Notes under the pieces: model-generated
Seen by the model: the letters and a program-made list of their open reading frames with translations, nothing else
Told to the model about the DNA's origin: nothing
The model's database searches: none
Shown: positions 58,401 to 63,900 of the stretch, in pieces
Numbering within the stretch: the first letter of the stretch is position 1
How the letters are laid out: every line of letters begins with the position of its first letter
DNA from: Oxyruncus cristatus
Taxonomy: Eukaryota > Chordata > Aves > Passeriformes > Cotingidae
Direction: 5' to 3'
Assembly: GCA_013399855.1 (NCBI GenBank)
Contig: VXAY01002113.1
Coordinates: 2,166,812-2,230,811, forward strand
Length of the DNA stretch: 64,000 nt
Made by a program: the position numbers and the translations under genes

Positions 58401-60935
58401 TCAGGGCGTTTCTTGGAGGCTTTTATCAATCAGGGGTAGCTGAGGGTTAAGGACAGCCTGCAAATGCGAATGGCAAATTGTCACAGCTCGCTCTGTTCCC
58501 GCTGTGTGTGCCCAAGCAGGAGCTGTGCTGGCATTTAGGAGCAGGGAGCATTTACAGAAGGGCAGGGCTTTCTAACGGAGGAGATCCTTGTCGCCTGGAG
58601 GGACAGACTCAGGCCAGGGAGACACTTGTGCTGCCCACCCAGACTCACATGCTGAAGTTTTCAGGGAGGAAGCAGCGGTTCCTGAGCAAACCTGCCCACA
58701 GCTGGACTCCCACGATGCCGAAGATGAAGAAGACGAAGAAGCAGAGGAGGAGAACATTCCCCAGCATGGGCAGCGTGTCCAAAAGAAGCGTCACCAGGAT
58801 GCGCATACCTGAGGCAAAGGGGAAAAGTTCACACTGAATTGTCTTATTCCAGCCGCGTCCTCCTGACCTTTTCCTTTCCAGTGATACTTTTCCTTCCACT
58901 GAGAGCTGCTGCCTTCCCACTGCTGTCCTCATCACTCACACGTGGCTTGTGAAGACCTACAGCTCCCCCCAGCCCCCTTTGGTTTTCCCCCCAAAGCCCC
59001 TGGGATACTCCCTCTTCGTCCGTGCCCTGCTCCTCGGCACACAACCCACCTTCCCTGCTCAAGTCTTCTTCTCCTCCAAGATTTCCTAGTAATTATATGT
59101 CTGTCTCCTTTCTTTCTTGAGACCAAACTCTGACGTTCTCCTTTTCTCAGTTGTGTTTCTTTCTCCACTCAGGATACATCAAAATTCCCTTCTCTGCCTA
59201 ATTCCTCTCATCTACCCTAAATGCCCTCTCTTCTTTAAAATACAGGACTCTCTCTGGCAGTTAATTCTCACAAGTTCAGGAACAGCCAGTTCTGTAACAA
59301 AGACAAATTGATGGTGACTGCAACTTGACATTTACACACAAAAAAATTGATTTCATCTGACATCTCTGTAATATTCTGCTCATCCCTCGCTTCCCTTCTT
59401 TCCCCATGTTCTGCATTCTCTCACTTGCTTATGTTGACTTTTATTTAAAGAAAGATTTACTGTTGCACCCTTTGCTTTGATACTTCATGAAGACTTTTTT
59501 CCTCTCATCCCCATGCTGTCATCTCCTCTATCAGGGTTTTTCTTCTACTCCTTTACTGGGGCACAGCCACCTTGCATCAACTCCTAATTAACTGAAATTA
59601 CTCTCTGTGGTTACTGCATTGATCATCATGCAAAGCTCCTTTTTCATTTTTCCCACCTTACATTTCTATCCCACTGTAACTACATTGCAGAGAAGCCAAG
59701 ATAAATTACCCAGGATTTCAAAATACATTAAGTGAATTACATCCCCAGTTAGACAGTGGTGGATAAATTCAGCCATCCACCAGTTCAGCAGTGGGTATAA
59801 AAAAAACCCCAAACCATTGCAAACAGGATTCTGAAGCTTCTTGTAATGATTGAAACAGCAGCAGCAAAGCCAGATTAAGTTCAAGAGTCAGCAGCAAAAT
59901 AAATAGATCTCAGGCACTTCCACCATCAGCAGAGAGAACTGAAGCTGATTAGTTCTCATCAAGGCATTGGGCTAGTTCAGATAGGGGAGTGCAGACTTGG
60001 ATTTAATCTGGCTAAGACAATACTGGGTTTGATGACCAGGATTGTAGGACCAGGAAAGCAGTTGTACTCACACTTAACATATCTGGTCTGCACAGCATCC
60101 AAGAGGGAAGGAGCTCTGTGCCTCTCATGGCACACTGGGCTTTGCCCAGCACAGGGCAGCGGGAATGGGGCAGCTGGGTTGGGATTGGTTTGTGATGGCC
60201 AGTGCCTCTCTGAGCATGGGGCTGGGCTGCCATGCAGGAGTAGGCAATGCCACCCACTGCTGTTTAAAAGGGGCTGAGATCCTCATTCATGAGCTGATAA
60301 ACCAGGACTGAAGAGCCAAAGCCCACCCCACCCAGGCTTGCTTTGTAGATGTTGGGGGTTTGGGCTGTATGGACCAGCTGTGGGGTCCCCAGCACCTCCC
60401 AGGGGGCTTTGTCCAGGCACGACAAAAATTCTTCACCCCGATTTCTCCAGAAAAGGATGGGGTAGCCCAGGGAGGGTGGGAGCAGCATGGCTCAGACCCC
60501 TCTGCCTGTACTGCCTGGCAAAGGCTGCTGGCTCAGTCAACCCCTATCACCTGCATCGCTTCACCTTAGCAACATCCTCAGACCCTCTTCAGATGAGAAA
60601 GGAAGGTGTCTGAAGACTGTCCTGGATACCTCATTGCATCATCTCTGATGCCACAGATGTCAAAAGCAATATTATTTAAAGCAGGAGAGCGACAGGCACT
60701 GGAATTCAGGGAGTGGTGGCAAACCCAGCACTGCCAGGCTTGAGTGAATGTTTGAGCCGCGATGCAAGATCAAAGCATCTGTGTTTGCCCTCCCATCTCT
60801 GGGGGACAGATGCAGAGATGGGGAGGATCTGACTTACTGGGGACCCTGTTGATGGCCCTGAGCGGCCGCAGGACGCGGACGGTGCGGACGGCGGAGAAGC
60901 TGACGTTCTGCAGGTCCAGGGAATACTCCAGCATC
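1394..60935 (-). CDS. CACNA1G: CACNA1G (Cav3.1 T-type calcium channel alpha-1G), partial: exons 4-26 of the coding region
   Basis: Pore-forming subunit of the low-voltage-activated calcium channel Cav3.1, a plasma-membrane protein of four six-helix domains that drives burst firing and pacemaking in neurons and other excitable cells. The join of 23 exons listed below keeps one open frame. It covers domain I from S4, the I-II linker, domains II and III complete, the II-III linker and the start of the III-IV linker. Paralogue choice: the segments EISKRED, SKEKQMA, LMLDDV and KLLETQSTG are Cav3.1 features, whereas Cav3.2 and Cav3.3 differ at all of them. Pore residues seen are Glu (I), Glu (II) and Asp (III), the T-type EED(D) pattern; the fourth lies outside. 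All introns are GT-AG. Exons 1-3 and from 27 on are outside the window, so neither promoter nor stop codon is visible. Exon numbers follow human CACNA1G by inference. Confidence 0.97.
3726..3793 (-). promoter_or_regulatory. Two UGCAUG (RBFOX-type) intronic splicing motifs downstream of exon 25
   Basis: The + strand reads catgca at 3788-3793 and 3726-3731, so the transcript has UGCAUG twice, 126 and 188 nt after the distal exon 25 donor. UGCAUG is the binding site of RBFOX proteins, which act from downstream introns to promote use of the preceding splice site in neurons and muscle. The motif is seen; the regulation is inferred. Confidence 0.5.
3842..3868 (-). promoter_or_regulatory. C-rich RNA tract after the exon 25 donors
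   Basis: G runs on the + strand mean a C/U-rich run in the transcript about 50-75 nt after the distal donor of exon 25. Such tracts can bind PCBP or PTB proteins. Role inferred from position only. Confidence 0.3.
3919..4132 (-). CDS. CACNA1G: CACNA1G exon 25: domain III S6 and III-IV linker, two alternative 5' splice sites
   Basis: Acceptor ttgcag. It encodes [16 protein letters not shown], the rest of S6 ([20 protein letters not shown]), HKCRQHQ and a highly charged helix ending [15 protein letters not shown]. Two donors are seen. The proximal one (exon end 3940) reads A|gtaagg, a strong consensus, and gives a 193-nt exon. The distal one (exon end 3919) reads G|gtcggt, weaker, and gives a 214-nt exon with seven extra codons, SKEKQMA. 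Both leave one base of the next codon, A or G, so both are in frame. Mammalian Cav3.1 uses the same two III-IV linker forms. Reading past the distal donor meets a stop after two codons. Confidence 0.95.
4133..4718 (-). other. Intron 24 of CACNA1G
   Basis: 586 bp; nothing recognisable. Confidence 0.9.
4719..4808 (-). CDS. CACNA1G: CACNA1G exon 24: domain III pore helix and selectivity filter
   Basis: 90 nt, 30 codons, phase 0 at both ends, acceptor tctag, donor gtacgg. It encodes [19 protein letters not shown] and [11 protein letters not shown]. The Asp of SKDGW (codon 4773-4775) is the domain III filter residue. Asp here, instead of the Glu of high-voltage-activated channels, is diagnostic of the T-type family. 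Confidence 0.97.
4809..5420 (-). other. Intron 23 of CACNA1G
   Basis: 612 bp; nothing recognisable. Confidence 0.9.
5421..5546 (-). CDS. CACNA1G: CACNA1G exon 23: domain III extracellular loop
   Basis: 126 nt, 42 codons, phase 0 at both ends, acceptor ttccag, donor gtatta. It encodes [35 protein letters not shown] and NFDNLGQ. It contains one N-glycosylation sequon (NIT) and two Cys expected to pair. Small changes (Thr for Ala, Lys for Arg) against human. [12 protein letters not shown] separates it from Cav3.2, which has LFKGKFYYCEGP. Confidence 0.96.
5547..8256 (-). other. Intron 22 of CACNA1G
   Basis: 2,710 bp; AT-rich between about 7080 and 7800, and a short CR1 fragment close to exon 22 (8048-8130). 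Confidence 0.9.
8048..8130 (-). mobile_element. CR1 LINE 3'-end fragment
   Basis: Reads tagaatcatagaatgggttg... on the + strand, the reverse complement of the avian CR1 3' end with its repeated ATTCTATG-type terminus. Only about 80 bp are recognisable. Confidence 0.8.
8257..8383 (-). CDS. CACNA1G: CACNA1G exon 22: domain III S4-S5 linker and S5
   Basis: 127 nt, acceptor ctgcag, donor gtgagt. It completes Arg, then encodes [32 protein letters not shown] and [10 protein letters not shown]. This is the S4-S5 linker and the S5 helix, essentially invariant in vertebrate Cav3.1. It stands between a 6.2 kb and a 2.7 kb intron. Confidence 0.97.
8478..8494. repeat. Poly-T tract
   Basis: 17 consecutive T, about 95 bp upstream of exon 22 in transcript orientation. 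Confidence 0.85.
8841..9042 (-). mobile_element. CR1 LINE 3'-end fragment
   Basis: Starts tacagaatcatagaatgg and continues through the usual CR1 landmarks (gaccttcaaaggccatctag, caatgagcagggacac, tttccagggatggggcat). About 200 bp, truncated at its 5' side. Confidence 0.88.
10042..10057. repeat. Poly-T tract
   Basis: 16 consecutive T in intron 21. Confidence 0.85.
13396..13423. repeat. 14-bp perfect tandem duplication
   Basis: atatctactcaact occurs twice back to back in intron 21. Confidence 0.85.
14599..14783 (-). CDS. CACNA1G: CACNA1G exon 21: domain III S2-S3 loop, S3 and S4 voltage sensor
   Basis: 185 nt, acceptor gagcag, donor gtgagt. It encodes [19 protein letters not shown], the S3 helix [19 protein letters not shown], the loop SDSGTKI and the S4 helix [17 protein letters not shown], whose Arg pattern forms the domain III sensor. 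The final AG is completed by exon 22. Confidence 0.97.
14784..15661 (-). other. Intron 20 of CACNA1G
   Basis: 878 bp; nothing recognisable. Confidence 0.9.
15662..15730 (-). CDS. CACNA1G: CACNA1G exon 20: domain III S2
   Basis: 69 nt, 23 codons, phase 0 at both ends, acceptor cgtag, donor gtaaat. It encodes [16 protein letters not shown] and LTEMTVK, the S2 helix with its conserved Glu. Two substitutions against the human sequence as I recall it (Val for Ala, Thr for Ala). It is too short for a conspicuous ORF but unambiguous from sequence and splice sites. Confidence 0.96.
15731..18622 (-). other. Intron 19 of CACNA1G
   Basis: 2,892 bp; a short TG/CA-rich stretch near 16566-16592. Otherwise nothing recognisable. 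Confidence 0.9.
18623..18746 (-). CDS. CACNA1G: CACNA1G exon 19: domain III S1
   Basis: 124 nt, acceptor gggcag, donor gtgagt. The first G completes Arg. It then encodes [17 protein letters not shown] and the S1 helix [14 protein letters not shown] followed by [10 protein letters not shown] in the S1-S2 loop. Ends on a complete Ala codon. Confidence 0.97.
18747..19880 (-). other. Intron 18 of CACNA1G
   Basis: 1,134 bp; contains a CpG-rich patch at 19290-19410 unlike the rest of the intron. Confidence 0.9.
19881..19981 (-). CDS. CACNA1G: CACNA1G exon 18: end of the II-III linker
   Basis: 101 nt, acceptor cctag, donor gtaagg. It encodes [20 protein letters not shown] and [13 protein letters not shown] plus AG of Arg. 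It matches mammalian SKGERVRAWIRARLP...RDSWSAYIFPPQSR. It is the conserved juxtamembrane segment before domain III S1. The pyrimidine tract upstream is partly duplicated (see findings). Confidence 0.95.
20608..20700 (-). mobile_element. Probable ancient CR1-family remnant
   Basis: The + strand reads ttataaagccagaagggaac, then cgtggtcagcctgacctgca and acacgggccatccaattccc. This resembles the 3' region of old CR1 subfamilies found also in turtles and crocodilians. Recognised from memory of the family; highly diverged. Confidence 0.5.
22706..22724. repeat. Poly-T tract
   Basis: 19 consecutive T in intron 17. Confidence 0.85.
24196..24210. repeat. Poly-A tract
   Basis: 15 consecutive A in intron 17. 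Confidence 0.85.
25546..25992 (-). CDS. CACNA1G: CACNA1G exon 17: Ser/Arg-rich II-III linker
   Basis: 447 nt, 149 codons, phase 0 at both ends, acceptor cccgcag, donor gtaagg. It starts [17 protein letters not shown], continues through [13 protein letters not shown] and [19 protein letters not shown], an acidic Ser/Glu patch ([15 protein letters not shown]), then [18 protein letters not shown] and [12 protein letters not shown], ending [11 protein letters not shown]. Low structural order is expected. The antisense strand shows a long open frame over this GC-rich exon; that is a shadow. The Trp and Gly-Gln variants in the first third resemble Cav3.2 more than human Cav3.1. Confidence 0.95.
25999..26023. 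repeat. Hexamer repeat in intron 16
   Basis: Units of the type ggacag repeated about four times beside exon 17. On the transcript they form a cctgtc-type pyrimidine-rich run just before the acceptor. Confidence 0.7.
26133..26317 (-). CDS. CACNA1G: CACNA1G exon 16: II-III linker
   Basis: 185 nt, acceptor ttccag, donor gtactc (weak). It completes Leu and encodes [18 protein letters not shown] and [13 protein letters not shown], a conserved island, then [15 protein letters not shown] and a divergent tail ending ALYELKSP. The island is recognisable in both Cav3.1 and Cav3.2. Separated from exon 17 by only 140 bp. Confidence 0.94.
26318..26877 (-). other. Intron 15 of CACNA1G
   Basis: 560 bp; nothing recognisable. 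Confidence 0.9.
26878..26971 (-). CDS. CACNA1G: CACNA1G exon 15: II-III linker
   Basis: 94 nt, acceptor ctgcag, donor gtgagt. It encodes [20 protein letters not shown] and [11 protein letters not shown] plus one base of Leu. The start [11 protein letters not shown] aligns with mammalian GDANKSDSEPD; the second half is divergent. Cytosolic, acidic and Ser-rich. Skipping it would shift the frame. Confidence 0.93.
26972..29734 (-). other. Intron 14 of CACNA1G
   Basis: 2,763 bp downstream of cassette exon 14. In the RNA sense a U-rich tract lies about 120-150 nt after the donor (29583-29612), a position where TIA1-type proteins can aid 5' splice-site use. A 239-codon ORF at 28622-29341 (minus) has no recognisable domain. 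Confidence 0.85.
29735..29803 (-). CDS. CACNA1G: CACNA1G exon 14: alternative 23-codon cassette in the II-III linker
   Basis: 69 nt, phase 0 at both ends, acceptor cttcag, donor gtacgt. It encodes a 23-residue segment beginning [11 protein letters not shown] and ending LPVDSSG, matching the optional exon 14 insert of mammalian Cav3.1. It lies between EGFQTE (exon 13) and GDASKSD (exon 15), exactly where the mammalian insert sits, and skipping it leaves the frame intact. The acceptor is preceded by a long C-rich pyrimidine tract. The exon is so short that no long ORF marks it. Conservation of length, phase and sequence makes it a genuine exon; its inclusion rate cannot be read from DNA. Confidence 0.93.
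29804..29851 (-). promoter_or_regulatory. C-rich polypyrimidine tract and acceptor of cassette exon 14
   Basis: In the RNA sense this is nearly pure pyrimidine, dominated by C runs, ending cttcag at the exon. The + strand carries at least four G runs of three or more and could fold as a G-quadruplex. C-rich rather than U-rich tracts are weaker for U2AF, which suits an optional exon. Confidence 0.5.
30100..30280. promoter_or_regulatory. TAAT/ATTA-rich block, possible intronic enhancer
   Basis: About eight homeodomain-type TAAT/ATTA cores within 180 bp (for example ctaatga, ctaattattg, cattaag, ttaatga, gattaac, ctaattta), set in otherwise GC-richer intron. Suggestive only; no direct evidence of function. 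Confidence 0.25.
31457..31484. repeat. A-rich tract
   Basis: Poly-A with two G interruptions, preceded by a G run. Confidence 0.8.
31717..31760. repeat. Poly-A tract containing an assembly gap
   Basis: 16 A, then 15 N (31733-31747), then 13 A. True length unknown. Confidence 0.95.
33914..33931. repeat. Poly-A tract
   Basis: 18 consecutive A in intron 13. Confidence 0.85.
34081..34236 (-). CDS. CACNA1G: CACNA1G exon 13: domain II selectivity filter and S6
   Basis: 156 nt, 52 codons, phase 0 at both ends, acceptor ctgcag, donor gtaatg. [15 protein letters not shown] carries the domain II selectivity Glu (codon 34222-34224). The S6 helix follows ([20 protein letters not shown], then [10 protein letters not shown]). 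The last residues, EGFQTE, are the splice junction to either cassette exon 14 or exon 15. Confidence 0.97.
34237..34942 (-). other. Intron 12 of CACNA1G
   Basis: 706 bp; nothing recognisable. Confidence 0.9.
34943..35057 (-). CDS. CACNA1G: CACNA1G exon 12: domain II S5 end, extracellular loop and pore helix
   Basis: 115 nt, acceptor gtgcag, donor gtacaa. The first C completes Ser. It then encodes [18 protein letters not shown] and [20 protein letters not shown]. The insert [10 protein letters not shown] distinguishes Cav3.1 from Cav3.2, which has a KTDTGD-type loop. Ends on a complete Gln codon. Confidence 0.97.
35058..36195 (-). other. Intron 11 of CACNA1G
   Basis: 1,138 bp; T-rich runs near 35160 and 35280-35320. 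Nothing recognisable. Confidence 0.9.
36196..36381 (-). CDS. CACNA1G: CACNA1G exon 11: domain II S4 voltage sensor, S4-S5 linker and S5
   Basis: 186 nt, acceptor cctcag, donor gtgagc. It encodes (S)[13 protein letters not shown], the S4 helix [20 protein letters not shown] with regularly spaced Arg/Lys, the S4-S5 linker [16 protein letters not shown] and the S5 helix [11 protein letters not shown]. One conservative change against human Cav3.1 was noticed, Met instead of Leu in VRFMP. Exon 12 completes the last Ser. Confidence 0.97.
36382..36917 (-). other. Intron 10 of CACNA1G
   Basis: 536 bp; the half next to exon 10 (about 36740-36900) is AT-rich. Nothing recognisable. Confidence 0.9.
36918..37069 (-). 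CDS. CACNA1G: CACNA1G exon 10: domain II S2 and S3
   Basis: 152 nt, acceptor ccccag, donor gtacaa. It encodes [19 protein letters not shown], then [20 protein letters not shown] and [11 protein letters not shown]. This covers domain II S2, with the conserved Glu of the charge-transfer region, the S2-S3 loop and S3. It ends with AG of a Ser codon completed by exon 11. Nearly invariant against mammalian Cav3.1. Confidence 0.97.
37070..51469 (-). other. Intron 9 of CACNA1G (14.4 kb)
   Basis: The longest intron here, 14,400 bp between IIS1 and IIS2 exons. No CR1-type sequence was noticed in it and no additional exon of the family. Several ORFs of 100-240 codons occur (for example 41606-42319 minus and 47861-48499 plus) but show no known domain. 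A MEF2/TATA-like site sits at 43014-43023. Confidence 0.9.
43014..43023. promoter_or_regulatory. MEF2 / TATA-like motif in intron 9
   Basis: ttataaatag fits the MEF2 consensus YTAWWWWTAR and also a TATA box. One 10-bp match in a 14 kb intron may be chance. Confidence 0.2.
51470..51834 (-). CDS. CACNA1G: CACNA1G exon 9: distal I-II linker and domain II S1
   Basis: 365 nt, acceptor tttcag, donor gtgagt. It begins by completing Gly (G)[12 protein letters not shown], a Cys-rich patch also containing NPESCPYC. Next comes an acidic stretch ([22 protein letters not shown]), a basic stretch ([11 protein letters not shown]), and then [20 protein letters not shown] leading into S1 of domain II ([22 protein letters not shown]). 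It ends on a complete Gln codon and is followed by the 14.4 kb intron. Confidence 0.96.
51835..53520 (-). other. Intron 8 of CACNA1G
   Basis: 1,686 bp; contains the longest CR1 fragment of the window (52921-53253). Confidence 0.9.
52921..53253 (-). mobile_element. CR1 LINE 3'-end fragment, longest copy
   Basis: About 330 bp beginning tacagaatcacggaatgg, with gggaccttaaagatcatctc, ccaggttgctcaaagcccc, ttccagggatggggcag, the ccttttcctatcaccacatg segment and the final ctctccagctctcttgtgag. Same orientation as the gene. Moderately diverged. Confidence 0.9.
53521..54331 (-). CDS. CACNA1G: CACNA1G exon 8: domain I S6 end, gating brake and His-rich I-II linker
   Basis: 811 nt, the largest exon here; acceptor cttag, donor gtgagc after one base of a Gly codon. 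Residues 1-18 finish S6 ([18 protein letters not shown]). Residues about 19-71 (SETKQRESQ to RKGSKQL) match the helix-loop-helix 'gating brake' of T-type channels, which restrains opening. A basic cluster ([11 protein letters not shown]) and a His-rich stretch with nine consecutive His ([16 protein letters not shown]) follow. The rest is Ser/Pro-rich linker with conserved islands [37 protein letters not shown] and [20 protein letters not shown]. The basic cluster looks stronger than in mammals. The linker is cytosolic and affects surface expression and gating. Confidence 0.97.
53961..54008 (-). repeat. CACNA1G: Coding CAC/CAT repeat for the His-rich tract of exon 8
   Basis: An imperfect trinucleotide repeat (gtg/atg on the + strand) encoding nine His in a row plus flanking His. 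The peptide is conserved in mammalian Cav3.1 and Cav3.2, so it is kept by selection, but the repeat could vary in length. Confidence 0.9.
54332..55934 (-). other. Intron 7 of CACNA1G
   Basis: 1,603 bp; GC-rich beside exon 8, AT-richer around 54540-55350. Nothing recognisable. Confidence 0.9.
55935..56027 (-). CDS. CACNA1G: CACNA1G exon 7: domain I selectivity filter and S6 start
   Basis: 93 nt, 31 codons, phase 0 at both ends, acceptor catcag, donor gtgagt. It encodes [19 protein letters not shown] and the first part of S6 ([12 protein letters not shown]). The Glu of TLEGW (codon at 56013-56015) is the domain I selectivity-filter residue. Continues directly into exon 8 (VGSFFMINL). Confidence 0.96.
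56028..56532 (-). other. Intron 6 of CACNA1G
   Basis: 505 bp; nothing recognisable. Confidence 0.9.
56533..56824 (-). CDS. CACNA1G: CACNA1G exon 6: domain I extracellular turret and pore helix
   Basis: 292 nt, acceptor tttcag, donor gtgagc. It encodes the long S5-pore extracellular loop: [20 protein letters not shown], then a Cys-containing stretch ([14 protein letters not shown]), then the pore helix [12 protein letters not shown]-glycosylation sequons NDT, NTS and NCS are present. The middle of the loop ([17 protein letters not shown]) differs from the Gly-rich mammalian version, while both flanks are strongly conserved. It ends on a complete codon (CAG), so the next exon starts in phase 0. 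Confidence 0.96.
56825..58648 (-). other. Intron 5 of CACNA1G
   Basis: 1,824 bp; nothing recognisable. Confidence 0.9.
58649..58808 (-). CDS. CACNA1G: CACNA1G exon 5: domain I S4-S5 linker and S5
   Basis: 160 nt, acceptor ctcag, donor gtgagt. It encodes (S)[17 protein letters not shown], the S4-S5 linker, then the hydrophobic S5 helix [19 protein letters not shown], then the start of the extracellular loop with Cys ([15 protein letters not shown]). The final two bases AT are completed by exon 6 to give Ile. Essentially identical to mammalian Cav3.1 over its whole length. Confidence 0.97.
58809..60837 (-). other. Intron 4 of CACNA1G
   Basis: 2,029 bp. A pyrimidine-rich, T-rich + strand stretch occupies roughly 59030-59560. 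No gene, RNA or repeat family recognised. Confidence 0.9.
60838..60935 (-). CDS. CACNA1G: CACNA1G exon 4: domain I S3-S4 loop and S4 voltage sensor
   Basis: 98 nt between acceptor cacag and donor gtaagt. The first base completes a Gly codon and the last A starts a Ser codon. It encodes [15 protein letters not shown] followed by the S4 helix [17 protein letters not shown], with an Arg at about every third residue, the voltage-sensing charges of domain I. The S3-S4 loop has Leu-Gln where Cav3.2 has Gly-His; that His is the known high-affinity nickel site, so this channel is predicted to be nickel-insensitive like mammalian Cav3.1. This is the most 5' exon in the window. Confidence 0.96.
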
Positions 60936-63900
60936 CTGTGAAAGACACAAACACAAGGATCTTGTGGAGAAATGCTGGATTATCAAACATGATAAAGCAA
61001 ACATTAAATGCCAACCGCTCACAGAGGGACTTGTTACTGCATCTCTCCCATCAGGAAAGTTTGCCAGAGGAATTAATTAAGGGTTGTTTGCGTATCAGAA
61101 TAAAGTCAATGAGGGAGAATGTGATACACCAGCTAACACAGCCACAGATCTCTCTCTCATCTGGTCTGATTACTGTTTTTTGCACAGGGCCAGGCAGAAG
61201 CTTCTGAAAATCCCTGCATGCTCCAGAGGAGCAATTTCCAGACAGCCCTGTTTTTAACAACAATTTTACAGATACCTTAACAAATGTGAGTTTGTTGTGC
61301 TGAGCACCACCACAACTCAAAAAAGAAGGGGGGACACAGGAAATGAGCAGCACAGGACACTGAGCTCTGCTACCTCTGCCCAGCAGAGACCTTTGCAAGG
61401 TGGGATCAAAACTGATGACACCTGTAGATAACAAATGGGGCAAACATGGACCAGGAAATCTCCCAGTGCTCCTACATGGTGTCTGAGGGGATTATTTCAC
61501 AGCTCAGGACATGGAGGTCCAACCCTCACAGGACTTAGGATGCACCTGGACTGCTGCAAGTCCCTGGGGTGCCCCAGCACCATCTCACTTCTCATGGCAC
61601 CTTTGCTCAAGCAGAGCAGGGCCATCAGTCACGTCACCTCCAGGACTTTCATCCCTGGCAGTGGGAAGACCCAAGAGCTCTGCCCAAAAGCATTCTTGAA
61701 GAGGCAGAGCCAGGCAAAGGCAAGGAAGAAGACCACGAGGCTCCCTGCACAGTCAGGCTCCTGCTGCCACAGACAACCACAGGATATTAATCTCTTCCAA
61801 AAATTATCAAGTTCCACCTCAAAACTAGCTGGGTGGTTCCCTCCCTCTGACTCCGATGGTTCGAAGACTAACTTGAAGCCTGAATTTATTCAGGACAAGC
61901 TCATATCCATTCATTTTTATGGCAGTGCTGTCTTTTAAGTAGCTTCTCTAGCTGTTATTTGTCCCTGATGTTTACCCACCCATGTATTTACAGAAGACAA
62001 ATCACATCTCCTCTCAGCCTTGATTTTGAAAAGGCAAACAAACCAAGATCTGCCAGACCCATCTTGCAGACAGGCTTTCTGCTTCCCAGTCACAACCTTT
62101 CTCCACACTTGCCCTGGCCTGAATTAATCTCACCTGATTACACATCAAGCCTCTGGAGGAGGCTTTGCTGGCACCTTGCACAAAGGCATCAGTGCTGCCC
62201 CCCCCTCCCTGCTGGAAATCCTGCAGGATCCGTCAGTGCTGTGGTGGGTTCAACAATAACATCACCATGTTCCTCTCTGTTTAGACGACACCCACAGCCA
62301 TGGGACAGTCCCAGAAGATGGACATTGGACAGGCACATGTGGATGGTAGGAATTTGCTCTCAGCCTCTGGCCAGAGAGGAAGGCAGCGTGTCCACGAAAT
62401 CCCACCTGGCCCAAGTGAACAAAACCAGCCCCTTCCTTGCTGCACAGGACTCACCCCATCAGGCCAGCTTTGGCTCAGCTAAGGAGAGGGGCAGTGATTT
62501 TCCTGGCTTTAATTGCTCTCAAGTTTCACTCACTGTTTGAAAGGAAGATTTCTGTATGGTCGGCAGTATTCAGGTAAAAAGCTCACATCAAACATACAGC
62601 TTTTCCTTCATCCATTATTAAAACAGATGCCAGAAAAATTCAGAGCAGCACATGGTTATTTCCACCAAGACAAATCATTTTCTGATTAATGACAGCTCCA
62701 GACTCACTTCCAGAGATACGTGTGCTTGTAATCTGCAAAGGACGTGCTGTAAAATGCATTTTGATTCAACATATTAAAGAATGATTATAATGCCAAATTT
62801 AAAGAAACAAGCCAAACAACAAGCCAGAGGCTTAAGCAAATGCTTGAACACCAAGACCAAGAGCAAGCAGGTGTTCTCCTGCTTCTGTCTCCAAACACTG
62901 CTGGTGTTATAGCATCACAAGTTCAGACACAGACACAGATTACAGGATCAACAACTTGCTGGTAACCAACAGCTCCAGTTCCCTGAGAGAACCCAATATT
63001 GGAGAAAAAAAATGCCAATAGAACTCAGTCACCAAGAAGTAAGTCCAGTGAGATCACCAGTCCCCAGCTCTAAGGTCATTTCCCAAGGCAACTGGACACA
63101 CAGGAGGAATCAATCCACATCCGTGGCAAAGGGAAGATACCCAGGGAGAGCAAATGTCAGGATGCCACCAGCTGGCGAGGTGACAGGTACATTTAGCAGC
63201 ATATATAGCATTTATGCATTGGAGATCTGCAGTGTAAAAGGCTCCTGATGAAGCTTCAATTCAAATGTCATCTCTGTTCAGAGGGGAAAGCGCGAAGCCT
63301 GTCAACGCCGCTGCCACCGACTTGGTGCCCAGCCAAGTTAAAGGCTCAGAAAGATACTCAGCATTAAATAGGATGGATTCACAGCAAATGCTGAGGCTCA
63401 TCAGAGTGATCAGCAACCCCCGATTGCTGGAGTTATTCAGAAGGAAAGCGGAAATATTTAGGACTTTCTAAGAATAAAAGTGGAGCATCTGCAAAGCCAG
63501 ACGTACAACGGGCTGGTGGTGGGATGCAGAGAGGGAGCTGATGCAAACCTTTGGCAAATGCTTCTCCAAGCAGGAAAACTCCCAGGACTCAGCAGACAGG
63601 CACAAGGGATGGCTCAGGATGGACCAGGCAGCTGAAATTCATTCCTTTTCTGCCTGGAGATAGAGAGACTAGGAGCACAATGGGGTTTCTTTCATATAAA
63701 ACCCAAAGCATCAGGAAGGATCTACTGTGCACAGTGCCAGGCAGCACCCCTGCCTGAGGCAAAGGGCTCACAGAAGTGATGCTCAGGGCATCACAGGAGG
63801 GGTAAGGGGCTATGCTTACCCAGAGAGCCTCTAACAGCACAGAAATTGCAGCAAGTCCTTCCCACACCAAGCCAGCATCACTTCTCCAACTCACCCTGCT

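Noticed and set aside
1394..60935. Assignment to CACNA1H (Cav3.2) or CACNA1I (Cav3.3)
   Set aside because: The nine-His tract also occurs in Cav3.2, but LDLQ in IS3-S4, [30 protein letters not shown] and [10 protein letters not shown] are Cav3.1-type.
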